NCBI GenBank assembly: GCA_014385025.1
Contig: JACRTB010000005.1
Coordinates: 1 to 64,000 of the forward strand
Source of the DNA: Yanshouia hominis
Lineage (GTDB): Bacteria > Bacillota > Clostridia > Oscillospirales > Ruminococcaceae
Reading direction: 5' to 3'
Length of the DNA stretch: 64,000 bases
Shown: positions 43,976 to 53,685 of the stretch, piece by piece
How positions within the stretch are numbered: the stretch's first letter is position 1
How the letters are laid out: each line of letters opens with the position of its first letter
Program-made: the position numbers and the translations under genes
The notes under the pieces: generated by a model
The model's input: the letters and a program-made list of their open reading frames with translations, nothing else
Databases searched by the model: none
Told to the model about the DNA's origin: nothing

Positions 43976-43991
43976 CGCAGCAGCCCTCCTT

Positions 43992-45050
43992 TCAGCAGAT
44001 GGTTTCTTCGAGCAGGTCGAGCACCCGGTTAAGCGTTTCCTCGGGAGCGACGCTGATGCGGATCAACTGGCGGTCAAACTGCCGCAGCGAAATTCCGCGG
44101 TCGTGCATCGCGGCTGCAACCGCATCGGCGTCCTCCAGCCGCACCAGCACAAAGTTGGTGACGGACGGATAAACGGTCATGGCCTGCTTCGAGCGGGCGG
44201 CGATCCCGTTCAGGCGCGCCTTGAGCAGCCGCATCAGCCGGGAAATCTCGGCAAGGGTGCGCGCCCGATGTTCCGGATGGTTGAGCAGCACCGTCGCGAT
44301 CGCCTGATCGGCGGCGCTGACGTTATAGGCGTCCCGCACCGAACGCAGCGCGAAGGTCAGCGCCGGGTCGGACACCGCGAAGCCCATCCGCGCCCCGGCA
44401 AGGCCCATCGCCTTTGACAGGGTGCGCAGCACAATCAGGTTTTCGTATTTTCCCGCAAGGTCGAGCACGCTCTGGTCGGAAAAATCCATGTAGGCTTCAT
44501 CCACAACAACAAGGCAGTCCACCGATTCGATCAGGCGGATCACCTCCGCCCGGGAAAGCTGGCTCCCGCTCGGATTGTTTGGATTTGAGAAGATCACAAG
44601 GTCGGCGTCATACCGCTTCGCCCCCTCAATCAGCGCATCGGCGGAAAAGGTCATGTCCGCTTCGCGGGGCAGCCGCATCGTCCGCCGCCCGAAGATCTCG
44701 GCGTTGCTCCAATAGCTGCCGAAATCCCGTTCGATTCCAAGCACCAGCCCCTGATGGGGAATCAGGCGTCCGACGATCATATTGATCAGCTCGTCCGAGC
44801 CGTTTCCCGGCACGACGCATTCCGGATCGACCGAAAAGGCTCTGCCGAAGGCTTCCCGCAGCGCGACGGCGCAGTCGTCGGGGTAACAGTTGAGGTTCAG
44901 GTTTTCAACCGCCGCGGCCAGCTCGCCGCGGATTTCCGTCGAGAGAGGCACACAGCTCTCGTTGGCGTCAAGTCGCACCGGATAGCCGGTTCCGCAGTAG
45001 GAAAAGGGTGTCAGGCGCTCCAGCGCGGGGTTCAGGCGCATTTTACTCAT
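43992..45050 (-). CDS. hisC: Histidinol-phosphate aminotransferase
   Basis: This 352-residue PLP enzyme of fold type I shows VRLDANESCVPLS, GNGSDELINMIV, FSNPNNPSGSQLS, VVDEAYMDFS and the PLP lysine in LRTLSKAMGLAGARMGFAV. It overlaps hisD by 8 bp. The start at 45050 is the first of two nearby ATGs. Confidence 0.95.
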   Translation of the reverse strand: MSKMRLNPALERLTPFSYCGTGYPVRLDANESCVPLSTEIRGELAAAVENLNLNCYPDDCAVALREAFGRAFSVDPECVVPGNGSDELINMIVGRLIPHQGLVLGIERDFGSYWSNAEIFGRRTMRLPREADMTFSADALIEGAKRYDADLVIFSNPNNPSGSQLSRAEVIRLIESVDCLVVVDEAYMDFSDQSVLDLAGKYENLIVLRTLSKAMGLAGARMGFAVSDPALTFALRSVRDAYNVSAADQAIATVLLNHPEHRARTLAEISRLMRLLKARLNGIAARSKQAMTVYPSVTNFVLVRLEDADAVAAAMHDRGISLRQFDRQLIRISVAPEETLNRVLDLLEETIC

Positions 45051-46335
45051 CTTCCAGCCTCACTTTCACGGCGTTCGCATGGGCCGAAAGGCCCTCGCGG
45101 GCGGCGATGGTCAGGATATCGGGGGCCGCCTCCGCCATCGCCTCCCTGGGGTAGTACAAAAAGGCACTGCGTTTGACAAAGCTGTCAACCCCGAGCGGGG
45201 AAAAGAACCGCGCGGTTCCGCCAGTGGGCAGGACATGGTTCGGCCCGGCGTAATAATCGCCCAGCGGTTCGGGGGTGTACTCCCCGAGGAATACGCTGCC
45301 CGCGTTGTCCAACGCGCCCAGCAGCCGCATCGGATCGGCCACCTGCACCTCAAGGTGCTCGGGAGCCAGCTCATTTGCAAGCGCCACCATCTGCGTCTCG
45401 CTTTCGCAGAGGACGATGGCGCCGAAATCCGCCAGCGAGGCCTCGATGATCTCACGCCGCTCGAGCCGCCCGATCTGCCGGGCAAGTTCGGCCTTGGTCT
45501 GCTCCACCAGCCGCCCGCTGGTGGTCAGCAGCACCGCCGAGGCCATTCTATCATGCTCCGCCTGCCCCATGAGATCGGCGGCAAGATACTTCGGGTTGGC
45601 GCTGTCATCCGCGATAATCAGGATCTCGCTGGGCCCGGCGATCATGTCGATGTCCACCGTGCCGTAGAGCAGCCGCTTGGCCGTCGCCACGAAAATGTTG
45701 CCAGGGCCCACGATCTTGTCGCAGCGCGGAACCGATTCGGTGCCGTGGGCCAGCGCGGCGACGGCCTGCGCGCCGCCCATCAGAAAGACCCGGTCCACCC
45801 CGCAGATCGCGGCGGCGACAAGAATATCCGGGTTTGGCCTGCCGTCCGGTCCGGGCGGTGTCACCATAACCAACTCCCCCACCCCGGCAATCTTGGCGGG
45901 GATGGCGTTCATCAGAACCGACGAGGGGTAGGCCGCGGTGCCGCCCGGCACATAGAGTCCGACGCGGTGCAGCCCGCGCACCCTCTGCCCAAGGATGATC
46001 CCGTTTTTCCGGGGATCGAGAAAGCTCTGGGTTTTCTGACGCTGATGAAACGCGGCGATGTTCTCCTGCGCGTTCAGAAGCGCCGAAACAAAGTCAGGAT
46101 CGGCGGCGGTCAGCGCGTCGTTGATGATCTCCCGGCCGACCTCAAACGTCTCGGGGCAGCGGCGGTCGAATTTCATGGTGTATTCCCGCACCGCCTCGTC
46201 GCCGCGCACCCGCACCGCCTCGATGATTTTTTCGACCGCCTCGGCGACATTGTTTTTCGTCTCGCGGGAACGGCTGCGCATCCGCTCGAAAAACTCATAT
46301 TCCGCTCTGCCGTCCGCCTTTACCGTCTGGATCAT
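45043..46335 (-). CDS. hisD: Histidinol dehydrogenase
   Basis: This 430-residue zinc, NAD-dependent enzyme carries out the last two oxidations. The signature IDMIAGPSEILIIADDSANPKYLAADLMGQAEHD is present, with LYVPGGTAAYPSSVLMNAIPAK and GPNHVLPTGGTARFFSPLGVDSF. It overlaps hisG (4 bp) and hisC (8 bp). Confidence 0.97.
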   Translation of the reverse strand: MIQTVKADGRAEYEFFERMRSRSRETKNNVAEAVEKIIEAVRVRGDEAVREYTMKFDRRCPETFEVGREIINDALTAADPDFVSALLNAQENIAAFHQRQKTQSFLDPRKNGIILGQRVRGLHRVGLYVPGGTAAYPSSVLMNAIPAKIAGVGELVMVTPPGPDGRPNPDILVAAAICGVDRVFLMGGAQAVAALAHGTESVPRCDKIVGPGNIFVATAKRLLYGTVDIDMIAGPSEILIIADDSANPKYLAADLMGQAEHDRMASAVLLTTSGRLVEQTKAELARQIGRLERREIIEASLADFGAIVLCESETQMVALANELAPEHLEVQVADPMRLLGALDNAGSVFLGEYTPEPLGDYYAGPNHVLPTGGTARFFSPLGVDSFVKRSAFLYYPREAMAEAAPDILTIAAREGLSAHANAVKVRLEDE

Positions 46336-46973
46336 GCGCCCGCCTCCTTTGCGGCATTGAGTCTGCCGACAATTTCCTCAATTTCCGTTTTGCGCAGCTT
46401 GAGGCTGGCGATGTTGACGATCAGCCGGGTCGAAACCTCGCAGACCGTCTCGACCACCTCAAGCCCGTTCTCAGCCAGCGTCTTTCCGGTTTCCACCAGA
46501 TCGACGATCGCGTCGGTCAGCCCGAGCACCGGCCCCAGCTCGACCGACCCTTCGATCTTGATAATTCCCACGTCCAGCTGCTTGCGGGAAAAGTAATCGG
46601 CGGCAATCTTCGGATATTTGCTTGCCACCCGGCGCGCCGCGTAGCCCGAGAAGAAGTCGCTGCCCTTAGGGGCGGCGAGCACCATCCGGCAGCGGCCGAT
46701 CCCCAGATCCGCCATCTCGTAAAAGGAGCTGCCGTTTTCAAGGATGGTATCCTTGCCGACGATGCCGATATCACAGGCGCCGGTTTCCACATAGGTGATA
46801 ACGTCGGCCGCTTTGGCGAAGACGACGTCGATCTCGCCGCCGTCGGTGGGAACGATCAGTCGGCGGCCCTTGTCCCGAAGGCCCGCGCAGCCATAGCCCG
46901 CCGCTTCCAGCAGGGCGACGGCGCCCTTTTCAATCCGGCCCTTGGTCAGGGCCATGCGAATGGTTCTGTTCAT
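46332..46973 (-). CDS. hisG: ATP phosphoribosyltransferase, short form
   Basis: This 213-residue catalytic subunit begins the pathway. IRMALTKGRIEKGAVALLEAAGYGC and the PRPP-type loop GSVELGPVLGLTDAIVDLVETGKTL are seen. The short form lacks the C-terminal regulatory domain and needs HisZ, which is encoded immediately upstream (3-bp gap). Confidence 0.96.
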   Translation of the reverse strand: MNRTIRMALTKGRIEKGAVALLEAAGYGCAGLRDKGRRLIVPTDGGEIDVVFAKAADVITYVETGACDIGIVGKDTILENGSSFYEMADLGIGRCRMVLAAPKGSDFFSGYAARRVASKYPKIAADYFSRKQLDVGIIKIEGSVELGPVLGLTDAIVDLVETGKTLAENGLEVVETVCEVSTRLIVNIASLKLRKTEIEEIVGRLNAAKEAGA

Positions 46974-46976
46974 CTG

Positions 46977-48152
46977 TCAGCCCTCCTTCACCGCGCCGTC
47001 AACGACCCGGAACACCCGGTCAAAGCCCTCGGGGGCAGGCGCGTCCCGGGTATCGCGGACCGGGATCAGCTCCGCCGCAAACCGCTGGCTGCAGAGCCGT
47101 TCGACCAGCGAGAACGCTTCTGTCACCGGACTCTTGGCATCCACCAGCACCGCCGCGCGGGGCGGCGGCACCGCCGCGGTCCCCTCCGCCCGCTCGCAGA
47201 GCAGGTCCAGATTGATGCCGAAGCCGGTGGCAGGGCGCGCGGGACCAAACTCTCCGATCAGCTCATCATAGCGTCCTCCCGAAAGCACCGGCTCGCCCGC
47301 CCCCGCGGTATAGCCCCGGAAAATGATGCCGGTATAGTAGTCGGCCTGATTGACCAGCCCCAGATCAAGGCTCAGATGGTCCAGCCCGAGGGAGGAAAGG
47401 GCGTTGTAGAGGTCCGCCAGCGCGTCAAGAGCGCGGTCCGCCGCCTCGTTGGAGAAGAGGGCACGCGCCTCCTCGAGAACCGAGACCGAGCCGAAGAGGG
47501 CGGGCAGCTTTTTGAGCGCCTTCTGCGCCGGACAGCCCTCAAAGCGTTCCAGCAGCAGGTCGAGCGCCGGAAAATTCTTATGCTCCACCAGCTCCCGGAT
47601 CTGTTCGCGGGTGGCGGGATCGGTATTGAGGCTGTCTACCAGCGCGTTGAAATAGCCGATATGGCAGAGCTCAAGCTGATAATCCGAGCCGCAGACCGAG
47701 CGCAGGCTCCTGCAGGCAAGCTCGACGATTTCGACGTCGCAGATCGGCAGGTCTCCCCCGACAAACTCGACCCCCATCTGGGCGATTTCACCCGAGAGGC
47801 CGCTATGCCCGCTGGCGTGGCGGTAAATCTTCTGGTGATAGAAAATCCGCAGCGGCCCGCGCTCGTTTTTCAGCCGCGCCCCGATCAGCCGGGCAATTGG
47901 AATGGTGCAGTCAGGCCGCAGGACCAGAATGCGCCCGTCGTGATCCACGAGCTTATAGATTCCCTCCTGCGGGAAATAAGCCCGCGCGGTGTCGAACACG
48001 TCGTAATACTCAAGCACCGGGGTTGAAACCTCCCGGAAGCCGCGGGACTCAAACAGCGCGCGCAGCGACCGGACAAAGCCGCCCCGCTTTTCGCACTCCC
48101 CGAACAGGCGGTCCTTGGTTCCCTCCGGGGTGATCTTGTTGTATTGCTTCAT
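46977..48152 (-). CDS. hisZ: ATP phosphoribosyltransferase regulatory subunit
   Basis: This 391-residue HisRS paralogue has class II synthetase-like motifs (FREVSTPVLEYYDVFD, LVDHDGRILVLRPDCTIPIARLIG, FYHQKIYRHASGHSGLSGEIAQMGVEFVG and SGGRYDELIGEFG) but no anticodon-binding domain. It binds short HisG and gives histidine feedback. First gene of the operon. Confidence 0.95.
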   Translation of the reverse strand: MKQYNKITPEGTKDRLFGECEKRGGFVRSLRALFESRGFREVSTPVLEYYDVFDTARAYFPQEGIYKLVDHDGRILVLRPDCTIPIARLIGARLKNERGPLRIFYHQKIYRHASGHSGLSGEIAQMGVEFVGGDLPICDVEIVELACRSLRSVCGSDYQLELCHIGYFNALVDSLNTDPATREQIRELVEHKNFPALDLLLERFEGCPAQKALKKLPALFGSVSVLEEARALFSNEAADRALDALADLYNALSSLGLDHLSLDLGLVNQADYYTGIIFRGYTAGAGEPVLSGGRYDELIGEFGPARPATGFGINLDLLCERAEGTAAVPPPRAAVLVDAKSPVTEAFSLVERLCSQRFAAELIPVRDTRDAPAPEGFDRVFRVVDGAVKEG

Positions 48153-48215
48153 GGCGATTCCCTCCGCTTTTGCTTTAGCTCGCTAATATGGCAGTATCTA
48201 AAAGTCGATGCTGTT

Positions 48216-48244
48216 ATCCTACCATATTGCGGACCTTTCGTCAA
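48216..48244 (-). promoter_or_regulatory. Histidine operon promoter
   Basis: Minus-strand -35 TTGACG (48239-48244) and -10 TAGGAT (48216-48221) are 17 bp apart, in the 92-bp gap between polC and hisZ. The leader is short and shows no histidine-codon-rich peptide or T-box. Confidence 0.65.
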
Positions 48245-51200
48245 CTAGAATAGAGAAATCTGGCTGGTTTCGGGCAAATTACCAAAAGCACCGATCGTTT
48301 TGAGGGTTTCAATGATGGTTTTTGATGCGGTCGTATGCTCGGCAAACTCCTCGACCGAAAGGAACGGCCCCTTTTGCGCCGCCTCGTAAAGGCTTTCCGC
48401 CGCCGTCAGCCCCACCCCTTTGAGGGCCGAGAAAGGCAGCCGCAGCTTGCCGTCCTCAACGGTAAAGCGGTTGGCGGTAGAACGTTCCAGGCTGATCGGC
48501 AGGAATTCATAGCCGCGGGCAAGCATCTCATTGGTGACAACCAGCATTTCGAGCTGGCCCTCCTCCTTGGCCGAACGGTCAAGTCCGAGGGCGCGCAGAC
48601 TGTCGATCTTGCTCTTCACCGCAGCGCGCCCGCCGATGGCCGCCTCGCCGTCGAAGTCGTCCGGACGGGAGGTGAAATAGGTGGCATAGAAGGCAAGCGG
48701 CTGATAGATTTTATACCAGCCCAGTTTGACCGCCGAAAGGACATAGGCCGCCGCGTGTGCCTTCGGAAACATGTACTTAATTTTGAAGCAGCTGTCAATA
48801 TACCAGTCCGGCACGCCGTGCGCCTTCATCTCCTCCACCATCTCGGGGGTGAGCTTGTCCTTCGCCTTGCCCTTTCGGGTGATCTCCATGATGTTGAAGG
48901 CAAGAGACGGATCAAGGCCCTTATGCATCAGATAAACCATGATGGAATCCCGCGTGCCGATCACCTGCGAGATATCGCAGGTTCCGTTCTGAATCAGATC
49001 CTGTGCGTTGCCCAGCCAGACGTCGGTGCCGTGTGAAAGTCCGGAAATCTGCAGGAGGTCGGAGAAGTTCTTGGGCTGCGACTCGATCAGCATCCCACGG
49101 ACAAAATGCGTCCCCATTTCGGGCAGGGCCAGCGAGCCGGTTTCGCAGCCGATCTGTTCCGTCGTGACCCCCAGTGCCTCCGGCGAGGTGAAGAGGCTGT
49201 AAACCTTTGGGTCATTGGTCGGCACATCATCGATCGGAATCCCTGTGTAGTCCTCGAGATGCTTATAAATCGTAGGCACGACATGCCCCAGCTCGTCGAG
49301 CTTGAGGATATTATCATGCAGCGCATGGAAGTCGAAGTGAGTGGTCATCATCCCGGATTCACTCTTATCCGCCGGATACTGCACCGGCGTGAAGTCAAAG
49401 ACGTTCATGTTCTGCGGAACAACGACCATGCCGCCCGGATGCTGGCCGGTGGTGCGCTTCACCTCCGAGCAGCCGAGCGCCAGACGTTCCTCCTCGGCCT
49501 TATGGACCACCCGGTTGCGCTCGGAAAGGTACTTCTTTACATATCCATAGGCGGTCTTTTCCGCGACGGTGGAGATGGTGCCGGCCTTAAAGACCTGCGT
49601 CTCTCCGAACAGCTCGACGGTATAGCGGTGGATGTCCGACTGGCACTCGCCCGAGAAATTGAGGTCGATATCCGGCTGCTTGTCCCCCTTGAAGCCAAGA
49701 AAGGTTTCAAACGGGATATCGTGGCCGTCCTGATGCATTTTAGTCCCGCAGTGGGGGCAGTTTTTGTTCGGCAGATCGAAGCCCGAGCCAACCGAACCGT
49801 CGGTGATGAATTCGGAGTGCCGGCACTGGGGGCAGACATAATGGGGCGGCAGCGGGTTGACCTCCGAGATGCCGGACATCGTCGCGGCAAACGAGGAGCC
49901 GACCGACCCGCGCGAGCCGACCTTATATCCGAGGCTCTCGGATTTGGCCACCAGCTTCTGCGCCGTCATATACATGACCGAAAAGCCATGGGAAATGATC
50001 GAATGCAGCTCCTTTTCCAGCCGTTTGGAGACAATCTCCGGCAGCGGCTCGCCGTAGGTGCGCTTTGCCCGCTCCCAGCAGATACGCTGCAGCTCGTCGT
50101 CCGAGCCTTCGATCGACGGCGGATAGACCCCCGATGGGATCGGCTGCATGACCTCCACCATATCGGCGATGGCATTGGGATTATGAACAACCAGCTCGAG
50201 CGCCTTTTCCGCTCCGAAGTAGGAGAATTCCTCAAGCATCTCGCCGGTGGTTTTGAGATAGAGGGGCGGCTGGTTGTCGGCGTCGTCAAAGCCCATTCCC
50301 GCCATCAGGATGGCGCGGAAGATCGAATCCTCCGGGTTGAGGAAGTGGACATCCCCGGTGGCGCAGACCGGCTTTTTGAGCTGATCGCCCATCCGCACGA
50401 TGGTCCGGTTGAGATCGCGCAGCTCCTCCACATTTTTGCAGCGTCCGGTTCTCATCAGGAATGCGTTGTTGCCGGTCGGCTGCACCTCGAGAAAGTCGTA
50501 AAACCGGGCGATGTCGAGCAATTCATTCCACTGCTTGCCATCGAGAAGCGAGCGGAACAATTCCCCCGCCTCGCAGGCCGAGCCGATGATCAGGCCTTCC
50601 CGCCACTTGACGAGGTTGCTCTTCAGGATGCGGGGATGCTTGTAGAAGTTGGTGACATGGCTCTCTGAAATCAGGCGGTAAAGATTTTTGAGCCCGGTGT
50701 AGTTCTTGACAAGAATAATGATGTGGTAGCTCGGCACCTTCTTGAAATCGACCCTGCCGAGCATTGTGTTCAGATCGGCGACCGTCTTGGAGCCGATCTC
50801 CCCGACCTCGGCGAGCATCCGCTGAAAAATCTGCGCCAGCGTACGCGCGTCATCGCAGGCGCGGTGGGCCTGAAACGGCTCAAGCTTGAGATGGTCGGCC
50901 AGCTTGCCGAGCTTGAAGGACTTGAGGGTGGGATAAAGGGCACGCGCAAGGATCAGGGTATCCACCGACGCGAAGCGGTACGGCCGCTTGCAGCGCCGCG
51001 CCGCCGCTTTGAGAAATCCGGTGTCGAAGGGAGCGTTGTGGGCGACAAGCACCGCGTCGTCTCCGCCGCAGAACCGATAGAACTGTTCAAGAGCCTCCGC
51101 CTCGGAGGGTGCGTCCGCGAGCATCTCGTCGGTGATGCCGGTGAGAGAGACAATTTCCTGGGTAAGGGTGCGCTCGGGATTCACAAAGGTATCGAATTCC

Positions 51201-52543
51201 TCGATGATCTCGCCGTTTCTCACCCGCACCGCGCCAATCTCGGTGATCCGCTCGGTCGCGGCCGAAAGCCCGGTCGTCTCAAGGTCGAAAACAATCATCT
51301 CTCCCGAAAGGGGCTTGTCCAGCCCGCCCTGTACGGCAGGAATCTGGTCGTTGACCAGATAGCCCTCGACCCCGTAAAGGATTTTGATCGGCTTACCCTT
51401 TTTCGCAAGCTCGGCGGCGGTGGAAACCGCCTCCGGAAAGGCCTGCACCACCCCATGGTCGGTGATGGCGATTGCCTTATGGCCAAAGCGGGCGGCCGTT
51501 TTTACAAGATCCTTGGCCGTTACCAGGCCGTCCATCGTGGACATCTTGGTATGGGCGTGCAGCTCAACCCGCTTGAGCTCGCTTTTATCCTGCCGCTGGA
51601 GCTTTTCCACCCTTGCAATGCCGTAGGCCCGGATATTGACCTCCCGGTCGTATTTGTCAAAGGATGCCTCTCCCTGAAACACGAGGGTCTGCCCCGGCTT
51701 AATCGCTTCGTAAGGCCCCTTTTCATTCTGATCGACAATCGCCTTGAGCATATTCGAACCGGTGTAATCGGTCACAAAGATGCTGTAAATCCGCTTGGAG
51801 CCATCCTTGCTGTCCTTAAAATCGGTCTTGAAGACATCTCCCCAGCCGACAAGACGGCCGGTCGTCTCGCTGATCTCGGAAAGCGGGGTCGGAGTGCCGC
51901 GCACCGCGCGTCCCACCAGCTGCTGCATCGAATCGGGAACAAAGGGCAGGCCCTTCGCGTCAAAGGAAAATTTGACCCTTGGAGGGCCGGACGGCTTTTG
52001 CGGAACGCTGGCGGCCTTGAGCTCCTCCTCAATCTTTTTGACCACCTTGTTGTCCGCGCTCAGCTCGGTCGCCCCGACAAAGGAAACGCCGATCTCACGG
52101 TCAAACTGCTCCCGGATCAGCCCGCAGATCCGCTCCGGCACCTGATAGTCCCGAAGCTGCTCCGCGCCGCCGTTGGAAAGGGCGATCAGGAGGTTGTCCC
52201 CCTCGAGCGCCATGGTGCTGTTATCAAAAAATCCGTTGACCGGCACAGCCATCCGCCGCAGCTCATTGACGATCACCTCCCGGTATTCGCCCGACAGCAG
52301 CTCCGGAGCGTAGCGGGGAATCAGCCTGCACTCGGAAAGCGACAGCTTTTCGGCAAAAACGCGCTCAAGAAAGCGAATTTCCTGCCAGTCGAGCAGACGG
52401 CCGCAGCACAGCGAGAGCACAAGGCTGCGGCTGTGCTGGGAAATCTGCATCCGTTCGATCGCCCGGACCGCGTCGTAAAGGCCCTGCGGCATGCTGATTC
52501 CGCCGCAGAGGGCCAAAAATTGTTCAAAGCTCAAGTTTGCCAT
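48245..52543 (-). CDS. polC: DNA polymerase III alpha subunit, PolC type
   Basis: This 1432-residue replicative polymerase of low-GC gram positives has, in order: N-terminal domain; OB fold (about 220-320, ARAVRGTPTPLSEISE, YSIFVTDYTGSNMLKAIV); PHP domain start (VELHAHTKMSTMDGLVTAKDLV); DEDD exonuclease proofreader (MIVFDLETTGLSAATERITEIG, VAHNAPFDTGFL, HRACDDARTLAQIF); PHP remainder; zinc knuckle (CPQCRHSEF, CPHCGTK); and polymerase palm (GFKGDKQPDIDLNFSGE). Length is usual. Start MANLSFEQFLAL at 52543 is preferred to the longer frame; it overlaps ispG by 20 bp. Confidence 0.97.
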   Translation of the reverse strand: MANLSFEQFLALCGGISMPQGLYDAVRAIERMQISQHSRSLVLSLCCGRLLDWQEIRFLERVFAEKLSLSECRLIPRYAPELLSGEYREVIVNELRRMAVPVNGFFDNSTMALEGDNLLIALSNGGAEQLRDYQVPERICGLIREQFDREIGVSFVGATELSADNKVVKKIEEELKAASVPQKPSGPPRVKFSFDAKGLPFVPDSMQQLVGRAVRGTPTPLSEISETTGRLVGWGDVFKTDFKDSKDGSKRIYSIFVTDYTGSNMLKAIVDQNEKGPYEAIKPGQTLVFQGEASFDKYDREVNIRAYGIARVEKLQRQDKSELKRVELHAHTKMSTMDGLVTAKDLVKTAARFGHKAIAITDHGVVQAFPEAVSTAAELAKKGKPIKILYGVEGYLVNDQIPAVQGGLDKPLSGEMIVFDLETTGLSAATERITEIGAVRVRNGEIIEEFDTFVNPERTLTQEIVSLTGITDEMLADAPSEAEALEQFYRFCGGDDAVLVAHNAPFDTGFLKAAARRCKRPYRFASVDTLILARALYPTLKSFKLGKLADHLKLEPFQAHRACDDARTLAQIFQRMLAEVGEIGSKTVADLNTMLGRVDFKKVPSYHIIILVKNYTGLKNLYRLISESHVTNFYKHPRILKSNLVKWREGLIIGSACEAGELFRSLLDGKQWNELLDIARFYDFLEVQPTGNNAFLMRTGRCKNVEELRDLNRTIVRMGDQLKKPVCATGDVHFLNPEDSIFRAILMAGMGFDDADNQPPLYLKTTGEMLEEFSYFGAEKALELVVHNPNAIADMVEVMQPIPSGVYPPSIEGSDDELQRICWERAKRTYGEPLPEIVSKRLEKELHSIISHGFSVMYMTAQKLVAKSESLGYKVGSRGSVGSSFAATMSGISEVNPLPPHYVCPQCRHSEFITDGSVGSGFDLPNKNCPHCGTKMHQDGHDIPFETFLGFKGDKQPDIDLNFSGECQSDIHRYTVELFGETQVFKAGTISTVAEKTAYGYVKKYLSERNRVVHKAEEERLALGCSEVKRTTGQHPGGMVVVPQNMNVFDFTPVQYPADKSESGMMTTHFDFHALHDNILKLDELGHVVPTIYKHLEDYTGIPIDDVPTNDPKVYSLFTSPEALGVTTEQIGCETGSLALPEMGTHFVRGMLIESQPKNFSDLLQISGLSHGTDVWLGNAQDLIQNGTCDISQVIGTRDSIMVYLMHKGLDPSLAFNIMEITRKGKAKDKLTPEMVEEMKAHGVPDWYIDSCFKIKYMFPKAHAAAYVLSAVKLGWYKIYQPLAFYATYFTSRPDDFDGEAAIGGRAAVKSKIDSLRALGLDRSAKEEGQLEMLVVTNEMLARGYEFLPISLERSTANRFTVEDGKLRLPFSALKGVGLTAAESLYEAAQKGPFLSVEEFAEHTTASKTIIETLKTIGAFGNLPETSQISLF

Positions 52544-53594
52544 CGGTTCGCTCCCATTCCTTGAGATAACGCAGGAGGGTGGGAAGAAGCGCCTCCTCCG
52601 GGACCTTTTCCACAATCCTGCCGCGGACAAAAACCACTCCGCAGCCGTCGCCCCCCGCCACGCCGAGATCCGCCTCCCGCGCCTCGCCGGGGCCGTTGAC
52701 GGCGCAGCCCATCACGGCCACCTTGCAGTCGGTGTCGAAATCCCGCAGCGCCTCCTCAACCTGATGCGCCAGGCCGATCAGGTCGATGCGGGTCCGGCCG
52801 CAGGTCGGGCAGGAGACGATCTGCGCACCGCAGCCCTTTACGCCGAGGGCGCGCAGAATATCCTTCGCCGCCGCAATCTCCCGCATCGGGTCGGCGGTCA
52901 GCGACACCCGAATGGTATCGCCGATTCCGTCCAGCAGCAGTGCGCCGATTCCGATTGCGGATTTGACCAGTCCCTGCCGCTCGGTTCCCGCCTCGGTCAC
53001 GCCGAGGTGCAGAGGACAATCGAACCGTTCCGCGGCAAGCCGGTAGGCCGCGGCCATTGTTTTGAGATCGGAGCTTTTGAGCGAAAGAACGGTGTTTTCG
53101 AAATCGGCTTCCTCGAGCATTTTCAGGTGGCGCGCCGCGCTTTCCACCATTGCCTCCGCGGTCGGCCCGCCGAATCTGGCCAGCAGCTCGCGCTCCACCG
53201 AGCCGGAGTTGACCCCCACGCGGATCGGGATCTTCCTCTCATTGCAGGCGTTTGCCACCGCGCGGACCCTATCGGCTCCGCCGATGTTGCCGGGATTGAT
53301 GCGGATCTTGTCGGCCCCCGCCGCGACCGCCTCAAGGGCGAGGCGGTAGTCAAAGTGGATGTCGGCCACCACCGGCATCCCCGTATGTTCCTTGAGCGCG
53401 GCGATGAGAGGCACCGCCTCCCGGTCCGGAACAGCCGCCCGGATGATCCGACAGCCCGCCGCCTCGAGCGCCGCCGCCTGCCGGAGATTCCCTTCGATGT
53501 CGTGGGCTGGGACGCTGAGCATCGACTGAATCGCCACCGGCGCGCCTCCGCCGATGGGGACGCCGCCCACCAGAACCTGTTTTGTCCGTCTCAT
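52524..53594 (-). CDS. ispG: 4-hydroxy-3-methylbut-2-enyl diphosphate synthase
   Basis: This 356-residue iron-sulfur enzyme of the MEP isoprenoid pathway has the N-terminal barrel VLVGGVPIGGGAPVAIQSML and RINPGNIGG, and cluster cysteines in IVSCPTCGRTRIDL and VMGCAVNGPGEARE. ATG 53594 has GGGAGGAAG upstream; a further in-frame start at 53618 does not. Next to rseP and dxr, as in many Clostridia. Confidence 0.96.
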   Translation of the reverse strand: MRRTKQVLVGGVPIGGGAPVAIQSMLSVPAHDIEGNLRQAAALEAAGCRIIRAAVPDREAVPLIAALKEHTGMPVVADIHFDYRLALEAVAAGADKIRINPGNIGGADRVRAVANACNERKIPIRVGVNSGSVERELLARFGGPTAEAMVESAARHLKMLEEADFENTVLSLKSSDLKTMAAAYRLAAERFDCPLHLGVTEAGTERQGLVKSAIGIGALLLDGIGDTIRVSLTADPMREIAAAKDILRALGVKGCGAQIVSCPTCGRTRIDLIGLAHQVEEALRDFDTDCKVAVMGCAVNGPGEAREADLGVAGGDGCGVVFVRGRIVEKVPEEALLPTLLRYLKEWERTDGKLEL

Positions 53595-53685
53595 ATTCTT
53601 CCTCCCGGTATTTTTCAAGAAAAATATTACAATCTGAAAAGAAGCGTTGAAGGCCGGGCGGGAAATCCCGTCCGGCCGGCGATAG

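Noticed and set aside
48153-48244. T-box or attenuator before the his operon
   Set aside because: The leader is only about 90 bp and shows neither a T-box motif nor a His-rich leader peptide.
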